A stretch of DNA of 40,589 bases from DASXUC01 sp036505015 (lineage in GTDB: Bacteria; Sysuimicrobiota; Sysuimicrobiia; Sysuimicrobiales; Kaftiobacteriaceae), in NCBI GenBank assembly GCA_036505015.1, contig DASXUC010000099.1, positions 1 through 40,589 on the forward strand, read 5' to 3'. The stretch's first letter is position 1. Every line of letters starts with the position of its first letter. Under the pieces are notes generated by a model. It did not search any database and was not told where the DNA came from. It saw only the letters and a list, made by a program, of their open reading frames with translations. Position numbers and translations under genes: made by a program. Below are positions 22,869-31,102 of this stretch, piece by piece.

Positions 22869-23209
22869 GAGAGGCGCACATCCTCAACGACGTCCGTAAG
22901 GCGGTCCTCGGCGCGGCCGACACACGCCGGGGACTCATCGCATACTCGAAGATGGAAGCGATGGAGATGGACCGCCGCGCACGGTCGCTGGAGCGCGACG
23001 CGCTGGAACAAGTCAGGGCGGCGCTGCCGCCGATGCCCGCGCTGCCGCTGCTCCACCAGATCCACCTGCGCCTGCAGCGGATGGATGAGCGGCTGGACGA
23101 GCTGAGCTCACGAGAGGGTATCGCGGAGATCTCCCGCACCCTGGAAAACGACGACATCGTCTGGCGGACGTTCGAGGACGTGCTGGAACTGCTGGAGGGC
23201 AGTGCTTAG
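22865..23209 (+). CDS. Hypothetical helical protein in the ABC exporter operon
   Basis: Not recognised. A 114-residue, almost fully helical, charged protein with heptad-like leucines (LHQIHLRLQRMDERLDEL), possibly a coiled coil. ATGA overlap with the exporter gene means it is cotranslated and may act with it. The end converges with the S1-domain gene (4-nt overlap). No membrane segment. Confidence 0.65.
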   Translation: MREAHILNDVRKAVLGAADTRRGLIAYSKMEAMEMDRRARSLERDALEQVRAALPPMPALPLLHQIHLRLQRMDERLDELSSREGIAEISRTLENDDIVWRTFEDVLELLEGSA

Positions 23210-23583
23210 CGCCGCTTCTTACCGCCGCCGCGCTTGGCTTCGGTGTTGCGCTTCAGGTCGAGCAGGCGTTCCTCGCTTTCCTTCATGAACGTCTTCAGCT
23301 TCTCTTCGAACGATTTCTTCTCGCGGGCGCGGGCGACGCGTTCCTCCGAGGACAGCGCCTGCTTGACGGAGAGATCCAGTTTGCCTTTGTCGTTTAAACC
23401 GAGGACTTTGACTTTGACCGTTTCCTGCTCTTTGAGGTAATCCCGGACATCCTTGACGTAGACATCCGCGATCTCGGAGATGTGGACGAGGCCGTTCTTA
23501 CCGTCGGGGAGTTCAACGAACGCGCCGTAATTGGTGATCTTCACGACCCGGGCTTCGAGGATCGCGCCTACATCAAGACTCAT
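23206..23583 (-). CDS. yabR: S1-domain RNA-binding protein, YabR/GSP13-like
   Basis: A 125-residue protein with an N-terminal S1 domain (about 3-72; GAILEARVVKITNYGAFVEL, cut here to its key KITNYGAFVEL, and GLVHISEI) and a basic, lysine/arginine-rich helical tail ending in GGGKKRR. YabR/GSP13 proteins bind ribosomes or RNA and lie just after divIC in Bacillus, as here after ftsB. ATG 23583 has only a distant AGGAGG (26 nt), so the Shine-Dalgarno is not convincing. It has its own promoter at 23632-23661 besides any readthrough from ftsB. Confidence 0.88.
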   Translation of the reverse strand: MSLDVGAILEARVVKITNYGAFVELPDGKNGLVHISEIADVYVKDVRDYLKEQETVKVKVLGLNDKGKLDLSVKQALSSEERVARAREKKSFEEKLKTFMKESEERLLDLKRNTEAKRGGGKKRR

Positions 23584-23631
23584 CAAAGCTGGTACCCGTC
23601 CCCAACCCGCCTCCTGGGAATATGCAGGCCA

Positions 23632-23661
23632 ATTCTAAGGCCGCCAACTCAGCGGTGTCAA
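23632..23661 (-). promoter_or_regulatory. Sigma70 promoter of the yabR-like gene
   Basis: Minus strand TTGACA (complement 23656-23661), 18-bp spacer, TAGAAT (23632-23637). The predicted leader is about 40 nt. A GACGC-ATTTT-GCGTC hairpin lies just upstream (23669-23683), between the ftsB stop and this promoter, and could attenuate readthrough. Confidence 0.75.
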
Positions 23662-23706
23662 TTAGCCCGAAAGACGCAAAATGCGTCCCTGGCAGACGCG
23701 CTTTGG

Positions 23707-24126
23707 TCAGCGGGTCAGCCAGCGGGTGACGATGCGCAGCGCCTGGGAAAGCCAGGACGGACGGGCGCGTGGCGGCGGGGCGGGGGCGGGTATCTTGGGC
23801 GGGGGCTGCACGATCAACACTGAGATTTCTCCGGGTTTGACTAATCCGAGCTGCTCGCGGGCGATCTTTTCGATGTACTCGGGGGTGTAGAGCGCGCGGA
23901 TCTCCTCGCGCAGCACCGCCGTTTCCTGCTGCAGGGACTGCCGCACGCGAAGCAGGCGGTCCGCTTCCCGCTGCAGGCGGTAGAGTTCAAGGAACGTCGT
24001 GGCAAATGCGACCACGCAGACGACCAGGATGCCGATCACACCCAGACCGATGAACCAGCGTGGAATGGTCCTGCGGGGCCGCCGGTGGACCCGGCGCGAC
24101 TGCAGCCGTGCCGACACGCTGCTCAA
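23707..24126 (-). CDS. ftsB: Septum formation initiator, FtsB/DivIC family
   Basis: A 139-residue bitopic membrane protein: basic N-terminus with many arginines (1-24), one transmembrane helix (about 25-46), a coiled coil (48-80) and the DivIC/FtsB signature YIEKIAREQLGLVKPGEI near 85-103, then a Pro-rich tail. It links FtsL and FtsQ/DivIB in the divisome. TTG 24126 is supported by GGGAG 7 nt upstream. It lies between enolase and the S1 protein, matching the divIC - yabR order of Firmicutes. Confidence 0.9.
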   Translation of the reverse strand: MSSVSARLQSRRVHRRPRRTIPRWFIGLGVIGILVVCVVAFATTFLELYRLQREADRLLRVRQSLQQETAVLREEIRALYTPEYIEKIAREQLGLVKPGEISVLIVQPPPKIPAPAPPPRARPSWLSQALRIVTRWLTR

Positions 24127-24200
24127 TGAGGCGCTCCCGATGCTGCCGCGATGAAAAGTCCGACCGCTGCTGCGACCTAACCGAATTGTCTTCTTACCCC

Positions 24201-24224
24201 TTTATCCCTTTATCCCTTTATCCC
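24201..24224. repeat. Tandem octamer repeat, 3 x TTTATCCC
   Basis: Three exact 8-nt units followed by GTAGT. The enolase stop codon (complement of 24202-24204) and its last five codons lie inside the array, so the enolase C-terminus DKGIKG is repeat-derived. Confidence 0.92.
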
Positions 24225-25506
24225 GTAGTTTTGTGTACGGCGCCCAACCCGCGTAGCGCGCCGCGGCTCCCAGGTCCTCTTCGATGCGCAGGAGCTGGTT
24301 GTATTTTGCCAGACGCTCAGACCGCGCCGGGGCGCCCGCCTTGATCTGGCCCGCGCCGGTGGCCACCGCGAGGTCGGCAATCGTCGTGTCCTCCGTCTCC
24401 CCGGAACGGTGGGAGATGACGACCCCGTAGCCCGCCTGCTGCGCCGCCCGCACCGCATCCAGCGTCTCGGTCAGCGTGCCGACCTGGTTGACCTTGATCA
24501 GGATCGCGTTCGCGATCTGCGTGGCGATCCCGCGATGCAGCCGTTCGATGTTGGTCACGAACAGATCGTCGCCGACGAGCTGCACGGTTTTCCCCAGCGT
24601 GTCCGTCAGAATCCGCCAACCCTCCCAGTCGTCTTCTGCCATGCCGTCTTCGACGGAGATGACCGCGTAGTCCGTGCAGAGCCGGACGTAGTTCGTGACA
24701 AGTTCTTCCCGCGTCCACTTCGCGCCCTCGCCGGGAAATTCGTACGAGCCTTGCCGGTACAGCTCGGTCGCGGCGGGATCGAGGGCAATCGCCAGATCCT
24801 CGCCGATCTGGTACCCGGCCGCATCGATCGCCGCCTGCAGCAGATCGAGGGCTTCCCGGGTGGACGCAATCTGCGGCGCAAATCCGCCCTCGTCGCCCAC
24901 GTTGGTCTGCATGCCTGACCCGCGCAGCAGGAGCTTCAGCTGGTGGTAGGTCTCCACGGCCATGCGCAGGGCGTCGGCGAAGGTACGGGCCCCTCCGGGG
25001 ACGAGCATGAATTCCTGCACGTCGAGCGGGTTGTCGGCGTGGGCCCCGCCGTTGAGGACGTTCAGCATCGGAACGGGAAGGAGGTGGGCGTCGGGGCCGC
25101 CGAGGTACCGGTAGAGGGGTACGCCCTGCGACGCCGCGGCCGCCCGCGCCACGGCCAGTGAGGTGGCGAGAATGGCGTTTGCGCCCAGGCGCGATTTCGC
25201 CGGCGTGCCGTCCAGCTCGATGAGCAGGCGGTCGATCGCGCCCTGGTCGAACGGATCGCGGCCGGCAACGGCGGCGCCGATCGCCCAGTTCACGTGGCCC
25301 ACTGCGCTGCGCACCCCGCGTCCCATGTACCGCGCCCGATCGCCGTCCCGCAGCTCCAGCGCCTCATGGGTGCCGGTCGATGCACCCGAAGGGACCGCGG
25401 CGCGCCCGGACGTCCCATCGCTGAGGGCGACGTCGACTTCGACCGTGGGGTTGCCGCGGGAGTCGAGGATCTCCCGAGCGTGCACCGATGCGATGCGAGT
25501 GGTCAT
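24202..25506 (-). CDS. eno: Enolase (phosphopyruvate hydratase)
   Basis: A 434-residue enolase converting 2-phosphoglycerate to phosphoenolpyruvate. Visible are AREILDSRGNPTVEVDV at the N-terminus, the flexible loop SGASTGTHEA, GGAHADN, the metal ligands in ISVEDGMAEDD and GDDLFVTN, the catalytic lysine in LIKVNQVGTLTET, and the signature SHRSGETEDT. ATG 25506 overlaps the rqcP stop by 4 nt (ATGA). The gene sits inside a conserved rqcP - divIC - yabR neighbourhood in which enolase is not usual. Its last residues come from the TTTATCCC array instead of the normal enolase end. Confidence 0.97.
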   Translation of the reverse strand: MTTRIASVHAREILDSRGNPTVEVDVALSDGTSGRAAVPSGASTGTHEALELRDGDRARYMGRGVRSAVGHVNWAIGAAVAGRDPFDQGAIDRLLIELDGTPAKSRLGANAILATSLAVARAAAASQGVPLYRYLGGPDAHLLPVPMLNVLNGGAHADNPLDVQEFMLVPGGARTFADALRMAVETYHQLKLLLRGSGMQTNVGDEGGFAPQIASTREALDLLQAAIDAAGYQIGEDLAIALDPAATELYRQGSYEFPGEGAKWTREELVTNYVRLCTDYAVISVEDGMAEDDWEGWRILTDTLGKTVQLVGDDLFVTNIERLHRGIATQIANAILIKVNQVGTLTETLDAVRAAQQAGYGVVISHRSGETEDTTIADLAVATGAGQIKAGAPARSERLAKYNQLLRIEEDLGAAARYAGWAPYTKLRDKGIKG

Positions 25507-25769
25507 GCGCCGGCGAAGTCCTCGACGTCGAGTCGCGCCAGGACCTCGACGTACTCGGCCGACGGCGAGGCCCGCTCGGGCACGCTGAGTACCTTCGCCA
25601 CGACCCGCCGTCCGCCGAAGGCGACGGTGATAACGTCGTCGGGCCGCACCGCCGCCGCGGCCTTGGCCGGCGTTCCGTTGATGCGGACCCGCCCCGCCTC
25701 GCACAGCGTCCCCGCGACGGAGCGTCGCTTCACGAGGCGGCTTACCTGGAGGAACTTATCCAATCTCAC
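25503..25769 (-). CDS. rqcP: S4-domain ribosome quality-control factor RqcP (YabO-like)
   Basis: An 88-residue S4-domain protein beginning VRLDKFLQVSRLVKRR, near the RLDKFLKVSRLIKRR start of Bacillus RqcP, with RVRINGTPAKAAAAVRPDDVI completing the S4 fold (given here as its key NGTPAK and RPDD elements). RqcP stabilises tRNA on the 50S subunit during C-terminal Ala tailing of stalled chains with RqcH. GTG 25769 is taken because homology begins there; the repeat at 25781-25808 immediately precedes it and leaves no Shine-Dalgarno. Confidence 0.88.
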   Translation of the reverse strand: MRLDKFLQVSRLVKRRSVAGTLCEAGRVRINGTPAKAAAAVRPDDVITVAFGGRRVVAKVLSVPERASPSAEYVEVLARLDVEDFAGA

Positions 25770-25780
25770 GTTGCGAACAG

Positions 25781-25808
25781 TTCGCTGTTCCCCGTTCGCT
25801 GTTCCCGC
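25781..25808. repeat. 14-nt direct repeat, 2 x GTTCGCTGTTCCCC
   Basis: Two copies differing only in the last base (C/G). It starts 2 nt after the PPIase stop codon on the minus strand and separates it from rqcP. The same GTTCGCT spacing occurs in inverse orientation at 30151-30174. Confidence 0.9.
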
Positions 25809-25810
25809 AG

Positions 25811-26770
25811 TTATTGGGTGGGTTGGTTGTATCGCTTGATCGTCGCCTGGGCCTTCACTTTCTTCAGCCATTCGCCGAACGTCTTCTCGCGCGCCGCCCC
25901 CATGAGTTTGTTGCGGATCTGCGCGCGGACTTCCGGTGTCAGCGACGCGGGCTTCGCGGGCTTGATCTCCAGAACCTGGATGATGTGGAACCCGTACTGG
26001 GTCTTCACGATCCCCGAGGTCTGACCGGGTTTCAAACTGAACGCGACCTTTTCGAACTCCGGGACCAGCGTGCCCCGGCCGACGAATCCGAGGTCGCCGC
26101 CCGACGCCTTGCTGCCGGTGTCCTTGGAGTACTGTTTGGCGAGGTCCTCGAACTTGTCGCCCCGTTCCAGCCGCGCGAGGATCAAGCGTGCTTCCGGTTC
26201 GCTCTCCACGAGGATGTGCCGCGCGTGGACCTGCTCGGCCTGGTCGAACTCCGCCCGGTGCCCGCGGAAATACTTTTCGACGTCGGCGGTGGTCGGCTCG
26301 GGGACCGGCAGCCGCGCGATGATATTCTGCACGGTGATGGTCGTGCGGATGCGGTCCCGCAGGGTGGCCAGGGTCAGCCCCCGCTGCGCCAGCGCCGCCT
26401 GGAACTCCGCTTCCGTAGGGAAGTTCTTCTTGATCTCGTCGAGCTGGCCGTCGATCTGCGCGTCGGTGGCCTGGGCGTTCATCTTGCGCGCCTGCTGCAT
26501 GATCAGCCGCTGGTCGATCAGCTGGTCGAGCATGATCTTGGAGATGTCGGCGCGCTGTTTCGCGCCGTCTTTGGCTCGCAGGTCGATGTTGTACTGCTTC
26601 GCGACGGCCTCGACTTCGGTGTTCAGCTGCGCGGTGTAGATGGTCTCGCCGTTGACCACCGCGGCCACCGCGGTGCCGCGTTTCATGCCGTAGGTCACGG
26701 CCACCGCCGCGGCCGCGCCGACGAGCACGACGGCCACGGTCAATGCGATCAACTTCATTCGTCTACTCAT
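25811..26770 (-). CDS. Parvulin-type peptidyl-prolyl isomerase, SurA/PrsA-like
   Basis: A 319-residue membrane-anchored or secreted foldase. Residues 1-30 form a basic start plus one hydrophobic helix (signal anchor); 33-170 is the SurA_N-like chaperone region (VAAVVNGETIYTAQLN); about 185-275 is the parvulin domain with HARHILVES, the GGDLGFVGRGTLVPEFE core and the closing TQYGFHIIQVLE. It helps exported proteins fold. ATG 26770 has GGAG 6 nt upstream. A TATAAT on the minus strand (26807-26812) overlaps the mfd stop codon and may be an internal promoter, but I find no matching -35. Confidence 0.92.
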   Translation of the reverse strand: MSRRMKLIALTVAVVLVGAAAAVAVTYGMKRGTAVAAVVNGETIYTAQLNTEVEAVAKQYNIDLRAKDGAKQRADISKIMLDQLIDQRLIMQQARKMNAQATDAQIDGQLDEIKKNFPTEAEFQAALAQRGLTLATLRDRIRTTITVQNIIARLPVPEPTTADVEKYFRGHRAEFDQAEQVHARHILVESEPEARLILARLERGDKFEDLAKQYSKDTGSKASGGDLGFVGRGTLVPEFEKVAFSLKPGQTSGIVKTQYGFHIIQVLEIKPAKPASLTPEVRAQIRNKLMGAAREKTFGEWLKKVKAQATIKRYNQPTQ

Positions 26771-26807
26771 GTTCGCTCCAGTTTTTGATTGGGGGACAAC
26801 CCCATCA

Positions 26808-29800
26808 TTATATCGTGCTTCCCGCGGCCGCGGGTTCTCGCCGCCGCGCGAGGTCGGCCAGCGCCCGCAGCGCCTCGCGGATCCATTCCGCGTCTTCCGC
26901 AAAGCGCCGTCCGACCTGCAGCTGCAGTGCGCCGCCGGTCACCGCGGCGCGGCCTCGCAGCCGGCCGACCAGCCGCATCCGGTCGTCGTCGGGGAGCTGC
27001 AGCGCGTGTGCGAGCTTCAGCACGAAGACGTCCTTGTCGCGGGTGATCGAGACGATCCCGGCGTCCTTGGCCATCGCGCGCAGCCGCACGATCTCGATGA
27101 GGTGCGCCGCCGGCTCGGGGAGGGCGCCAAACCGGTCGGCCAGCTCGTCGGCCATGCCCTGGACTTCGTCCAGCGTCCGCGACGCGGCCAGCTTCCGGTA
27201 CGCCGCCATGCGCTGCCCTTCATCTTCGATGTATGACGCCGGCAGGTACGCGTCCACGCCCAGGTCGATCGTGGCATCCGGCATCTCTTCAATAATCTGG
27301 CCCCGCAGCTCGCGCACCGCTTCGTCCAGCAGACGCGTGTAGAGTTCAAACCCCACCGCCGCCAGCTGGCCGTGCTGCTCCGGCCCCAGCAGGTTGCCCG
27401 CGCCGCGGATCTCCAGGTCACGCATCGCCAGCTTGAACCCCGATCCCAGTTCCACGAACTCCTGCATCGCCTCCAGCCGCTGCTCCGCTTCTTCGGTCAG
27501 CTTCGCGCCGCGCGGGTACAGCAGGTAGCAGTACGCCTGGCGATCCGACCGCCCGACCCGCCCGCGCAATTGGTAGAGCTGGGATAAGCCCATCATGTGG
27601 GCGTCCTCGATGACGATCGTGTTGACCTGGGCGATGTCCAACCCGATCTCGACGATCGTCGTACATACCAGCACCTGGAAGCGGCCTCCCAGGAAATCCA
27701 TCATCACCTGTTCGAGTTTCTGTTCAGGCATCTGCCCGTGGGCCACCGCCACCCGGGCGTCGGGCACCAGGCCACGGATGCGGCGGGCCGACCGTTCGAT
27801 GGTCTCGACCCGGTTGTGCACGACGTAGACCTGTCCGCCTCGGTCCAGCTCGCGCACGATCGCCGAGCGGACAAGTTCGTCGTCGTACGGCCGGATCTCG
27901 GTATGGATCGGCAGCCGCGCGTCCGGGGGCGTCTCCATGATGGACATGTCGCGCAGTCCCACCAGCGCCATGTGCAGGGTGCGCGGAATGGGAGTCGCCG
28001 TCAGCGTGAGCACGTCGACCGTGGTCCGCAGCTGCTTCAGCCGTTCTTTGTGCGCGACGCCGAAGCGCTGTTCCTCATCGACGATCACCAGGCCCAGGTT
28101 CTTGAACACGACATCCTTCTGCAGCAGCCGGTGGGTGCCGATGATTACATCCACCGTGCCCGCCGCCACTTCCTCGCGGATGCGGCGCGCGTCGGCGGGG
28201 GAGCGAAAGCGGCTCAGCATCTCCACCTTGATGGGGTATGGGGCCAGCCGGCTGAGGAAGACGTTGTAGTGCTGCTGCGCGAGGATCGTGGTGGGCACCA
28301 GCACCGCCACCTGCTTGCCGTCCATCACGGCCTTGAATGCCGCGCGCAGCGCCACCTCGGTCTTGCCGTACCCGACGTCGCCGGCGATCAGCCGGTCCAT
28401 CGGCTTGGCCGTCTCCATGTCCCGCTTGACGTCCTGGATCGCCAGCCACTGGTCCGGCGTCTCCTCGAACTCGAACGATGCTTCCAATTCGTGCTGCCAC
28501 AGCGTATCCGGACTGTACGCGTGGCCAGGTGCGGTCTCGCGCGCCGCGTACAATTCCAGCAGCTCCCGTGCCAGCTGCTGCGTCGCTTCCTTGACGCGCT
28601 TCTTCTCCCGGTCCCACTCCGCGCCGCCGAGCCGGTGAATCTTCGGGGCCTGGCCTTCGACCCCGATATACCGGGACACCAGGTTGATCTGGTCGGTGGG
28701 CACGTAGAGCTTGTCGCCCTGGGCATATTCCAGTTCCAGGTAATCCCGCTCCGCGCCGCCCAGCAGCAGCCGCACGATGCCCCGGTAGATGCCAATGCCG
28801 TGATGAATGTGGACGACCAGATCCTTGGGTTCCAGATCGGTCCATGAGTACAGCCGTGCCCCGTCGCGGAACCGGAACCGCCGGCGCCGGCGTCGCCAGC
28901 CGACGATTTCACTGTCGCTGACCACGACCAGCGCCGCCGATTCCACTTGGAATCCGCTGGACAGCGCGGCCGGGACCGCTACGACGTCGCCCGGCTCCGG
29001 TGCAGGCTCCAGCGACCCGGCCAGGGTGATCCTCACGCCGTGGTCTTCGAAAATTTCCGTCATGCGCTGGGGCTGGGTCGTGGCGATGACCACCCGGCGG
29101 GACTGATCCTGCCAGCTCTCTACCGCGCGGGCGAGGAGTTTCATCTGGCCGCCGAACGCTTCGACGCCGCCGAAGCGGAGCGTAATCTCGCGCGCCGGAT
29201 CATCGGGCCCGTGGAGTGAGGAGATCGCAACCTGCGGGATGGCCCCGGCGTGGGCGATCAGCTCATCCCACGTGAAGGTGGGCTCGCCGCCCCGGTCCAC
29301 CGCGGTCTCCGCCGCGCGCTGGTAGGCGACATCCGCCTGGCGGTGCAGTTCGTAGGGTTCGTCGAAGACCAGCAGCGACGCCGGCGGGAGGTACTCGATG
29401 AGTGACGTGGTCCCGGGGAGCTCGGCGGCCGGCAGCAACACGGCGGTGTCGAGCCCATGCGTGCTGCGCTGGGTTAGTCGATCGAAGTCCCGGATCGACT
29501 CCACCTCGTCGCCGAACCATTCAATCCGCAGCGGGGCATCGGTCTGAGGTGGATACACGTCGATCAGCCCGCCGCGCACCGCAAACTGACCTTTCGTTTC
29601 CACCAAATCCACCCGCGCATAACCGTGGTCGCTGAGCCAGGCGACGATCTGGTCCCGGTCCATCGTCCGGTGCGCCTGTAGTTCGATGCGCATCGACGCC
29701 AGGACGTCCGGGGCCGGCACTTTTCGAATGAGCGTTTCGACGGGCGCCACGATGATGGGATGCGGCCCCTCCGCCAGCCGCATCAGGGCGAGCAGGCGCT

Positions 29801-30125
29801 CGCCGACGACTTCTGGAACCGGCCGGGCGGGATCGGCGGGCAGCGTGTCCCAGTAGGGCAGGATCAACAGACGCGGTTCAAGCTCCGGAAGAAAGGCCAG
29901 CAGGTCGTCGTGCAACCGGTCCGCGTTTTCCCTGGACGTGGTCGCGACCAGAATCGGTCCCTTCGCAGGCAGACCGAGATCCTGGGCCAGCGCGGCGAGC
30001 AGGTAGGCCTTTTCCGCCGCATTCGGACCCATCATCCACGGCCGGCGGCCGGACCGCACGGCCGCGAGCGTCTGATTGTACGGGGCTAAGTCCCGCAGGA
30101 AGGGGAGCAATCCGGTGAGTGCCAT
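26808..30125 (-). CDS. mfd: Transcription-repair coupling factor Mfd
   Basis: A 1105-residue full-length Mfd. Order: degenerate UvrB-like N-terminal domains (1-340), linker, the RNA-polymerase-interacting CarD-like domain (about 425-500, with VHIHHGIGIYRGI), RecG-like translocase with Walker A GDVGYGKTE (about 580), DEEQRFGV (about 682), TATPIPRTL, and the TRCF C-terminal domain (about 950-1090). It removes stalled RNA polymerase and recruits UvrA. ATG 30125 has no Shine-Dalgarno; TACAAT (complement 30140-30145) lies 14 nt upstream and may be its -10 box. It leads a mfd - PPIase - rqcP - eno - ftsB - yabR run. Confidence 0.98.
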   Translation of the reverse strand: MALTGLLPFLRDLAPYNQTLAAVRSGRRPWMMGPNAAEKAYLLAALAQDLGLPAKGPILVATTSRENADRLHDDLLAFLPELEPRLLILPYWDTLPADPARPVPEVVGERLLALMRLAEGPHPIIVAPVETLIRKVPAPDVLASMRIELQAHRTMDRDQIVAWLSDHGYARVDLVETKGQFAVRGGLIDVYPPQTDAPLRIEWFGDEVESIRDFDRLTQRSTHGLDTAVLLPAAELPGTTSLIEYLPPASLLVFDEPYELHRQADVAYQRAAETAVDRGGEPTFTWDELIAHAGAIPQVAISSLHGPDDPAREITLRFGGVEAFGGQMKLLARAVESWQDQSRRVVIATTQPQRMTEIFEDHGVRITLAGSLEPAPEPGDVVAVPAALSSGFQVESAALVVVSDSEIVGWRRRRRRFRFRDGARLYSWTDLEPKDLVVHIHHGIGIYRGIVRLLLGGAERDYLELEYAQGDKLYVPTDQINLVSRYIGVEGQAPKIHRLGGAEWDREKKRVKEATQQLARELLELYAARETAPGHAYSPDTLWQHELEASFEFEETPDQWLAIQDVKRDMETAKPMDRLIAGDVGYGKTEVALRAAFKAVMDGKQVAVLVPTTILAQQHYNVFLSRLAPYPIKVEMLSRFRSPADARRIREEVAAGTVDVIIGTHRLLQKDVVFKNLGLVIVDEEQRFGVAHKERLKQLRTTVDVLTLTATPIPRTLHMALVGLRDMSIMETPPDARLPIHTEIRPYDDELVRSAIVRELDRGGQVYVVHNRVETIERSARRIRGLVPDARVAVAHGQMPEQKLEQVMMDFLGGRFQVLVCTTIVEIGLDIAQVNTIVIEDAHMMGLSQLYQLRGRVGRSDRQAYCYLLYPRGAKLTEEAEQRLEAMQEFVELGSGFKLAMRDLEIRGAGNLLGPEQHGQLAAVGFELYTRLLDEAVRELRGQIIEEMPDATIDLGVDAYLPASYIEDEGQRMAAYRKLAASRTLDEVQGMADELADRFGALPEPAAHLIEIVRLRAMAKDAGIVSITRDKDVFVLKLAHALQLPDDDRMRLVGRLRGRAAVTGGALQLQVGRRFAEDAEWIREALRALADLARRREPAAAGSTI

Positions 30126-30150
30126 AGGGCCAACTCACCATTGTACCCAA

Positions 30151-30174
30151 CAGAGCGAACAGGAAACAGCGAAC
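30151..30174. repeat. Paired AGCGAAC repeat, 14-nt period
   Basis: AGCGAAC at 30154-30160 and 30168-30174. Read on the minus strand this is GTTCGCT twice at 14-nt spacing, the same unit as at 25781-25808. It lies between the CPBP protease stop and mfd. Confidence 0.7.
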
Positions 30175-30220
30175 ACGTCACATTTGGTGGCCATCATGAG
30201 CGGCCTGCGGTGATTTCTGA

Positions 30221-31084
30221 CTACGGCGATGATTTCGCGGTACCCATGATCAGGAAGGAAAAGATGACCACGTCCTGGATGAAGTGAATCAGCCAGGCCC
30301 AGAAGAACCCGCCGGTCTCCAGCATGCTCTTGCCCCAGAACAAGCCGGCGACGGTTGCCATGACGACGCCGATTGGGCCTCGGGGATTCCCGAACCAATG
30401 CCCCAGGCCGAAATTGACCGAGGTGATCCAGAGGGCTTGTTCGCCACCAACGGCCGGGGCGAGGCGCCCGAGCAGAACCGATCGGAAGATGAACTCTTCG
30501 TTGAAGGCATTGAGCGCGGCAAAAAACACGATCAGCGGCAGCAGTGCTGCGGCCCGTTGGAACTGCTGAAAGTCCGGCCGGAGCGCAGCGGTCATGAAGA
30601 TCGCAACCGAAGCTCCGAAGATGACGGTGAGAATAATGCCAAGCGTAGTCCACGGTACCGTACCCTGGGAAAACGGAACCCGGCTCAGGGCATCCAGCCT
30701 GCCGATCGCGAGATACAGGCTCTGTCGGTTCATGCCGATGACCGTGATCCCCATCGCAGCGACCGTAATGAGCTTCACGGTTGAACTGACGATCACGGCG
30801 TTGCGCCACGGCGCAGCGTCGATCCATGCCCGCACCGCCCCGTGGAGATAGACAAGATCCGTCAGGAAGAGTCCCACGGCGAGCCCGATCGTGGCCAACA
30901 GGTAGCCGCGGAGAGGACGAAGATCTGAAACCGTCATTGTGAGGACGAACAGTCCCGTCAGAATGCCGATGCGTACTCCGAGACTCCACAACGGTGCGTT
31001 CTGGTGAAACACCAGACGCCAGATGATGGTGGTAAGGTTGCTGACGACCAGAATTGCGAACCAAGCCACCGTCAGCAGTGACAT
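30221..31084 (-). CDS. CPBP family intramembrane metalloprotease
   Basis: A 287-residue polytopic protein with about eight helices. The CPBP (Abi) motifs are present: NEEFIFR (EExxxR, near residue 193), FGLGHWF (FxxxH, near 226) and a distal histidine in WLIHFIQD (near 267). Bacterial members process membrane proteins or give bacteriocin immunity; the target here is unknown. ATG 31084 has a strong GAGGAGG, located just beyond the flavin oxidase stop (18-nt gap), so the two are likely cotranscribed. Confidence 0.88.
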   Translation of the reverse strand: MSLLTVAWFAILVVSNLTTIIWRLVFHQNAPLWSLGVRIGILTGLFVLTMTVSDLRPLRGYLLATIGLAVGLFLTDLVYLHGAVRAWIDAAPWRNAVIVSSTVKLITVAAMGITVIGMNRQSLYLAIGRLDALSRVPFSQGTVPWTTLGIILTVIFGASVAIFMTAALRPDFQQFQRAAALLPLIVFFAALNAFNEEFIFRSVLLGRLAPAVGGEQALWITSVNFGLGHWFGNPRGPIGVVMATVAGLFWGKSMLETGGFFWAWLIHFIQDVVIFSFLIMGTAKSSP

Positions 31085-31102
31085 CAGTTGAACCTCCTCG
31101 CC

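Noticed and set aside
26783..26806. GGGG-TTGT-CCCC hairpin after mfd as an intrinsic terminator
   Set aside because: No run of T follows on the mfd strand, and the PPIase Shine-Dalgarno lies just downstream.
30151..30174. CRISPR-like spaced repeats
   Set aside because: Units of 7 nt at 14-nt spacing are far too short, and no cas genes are present.
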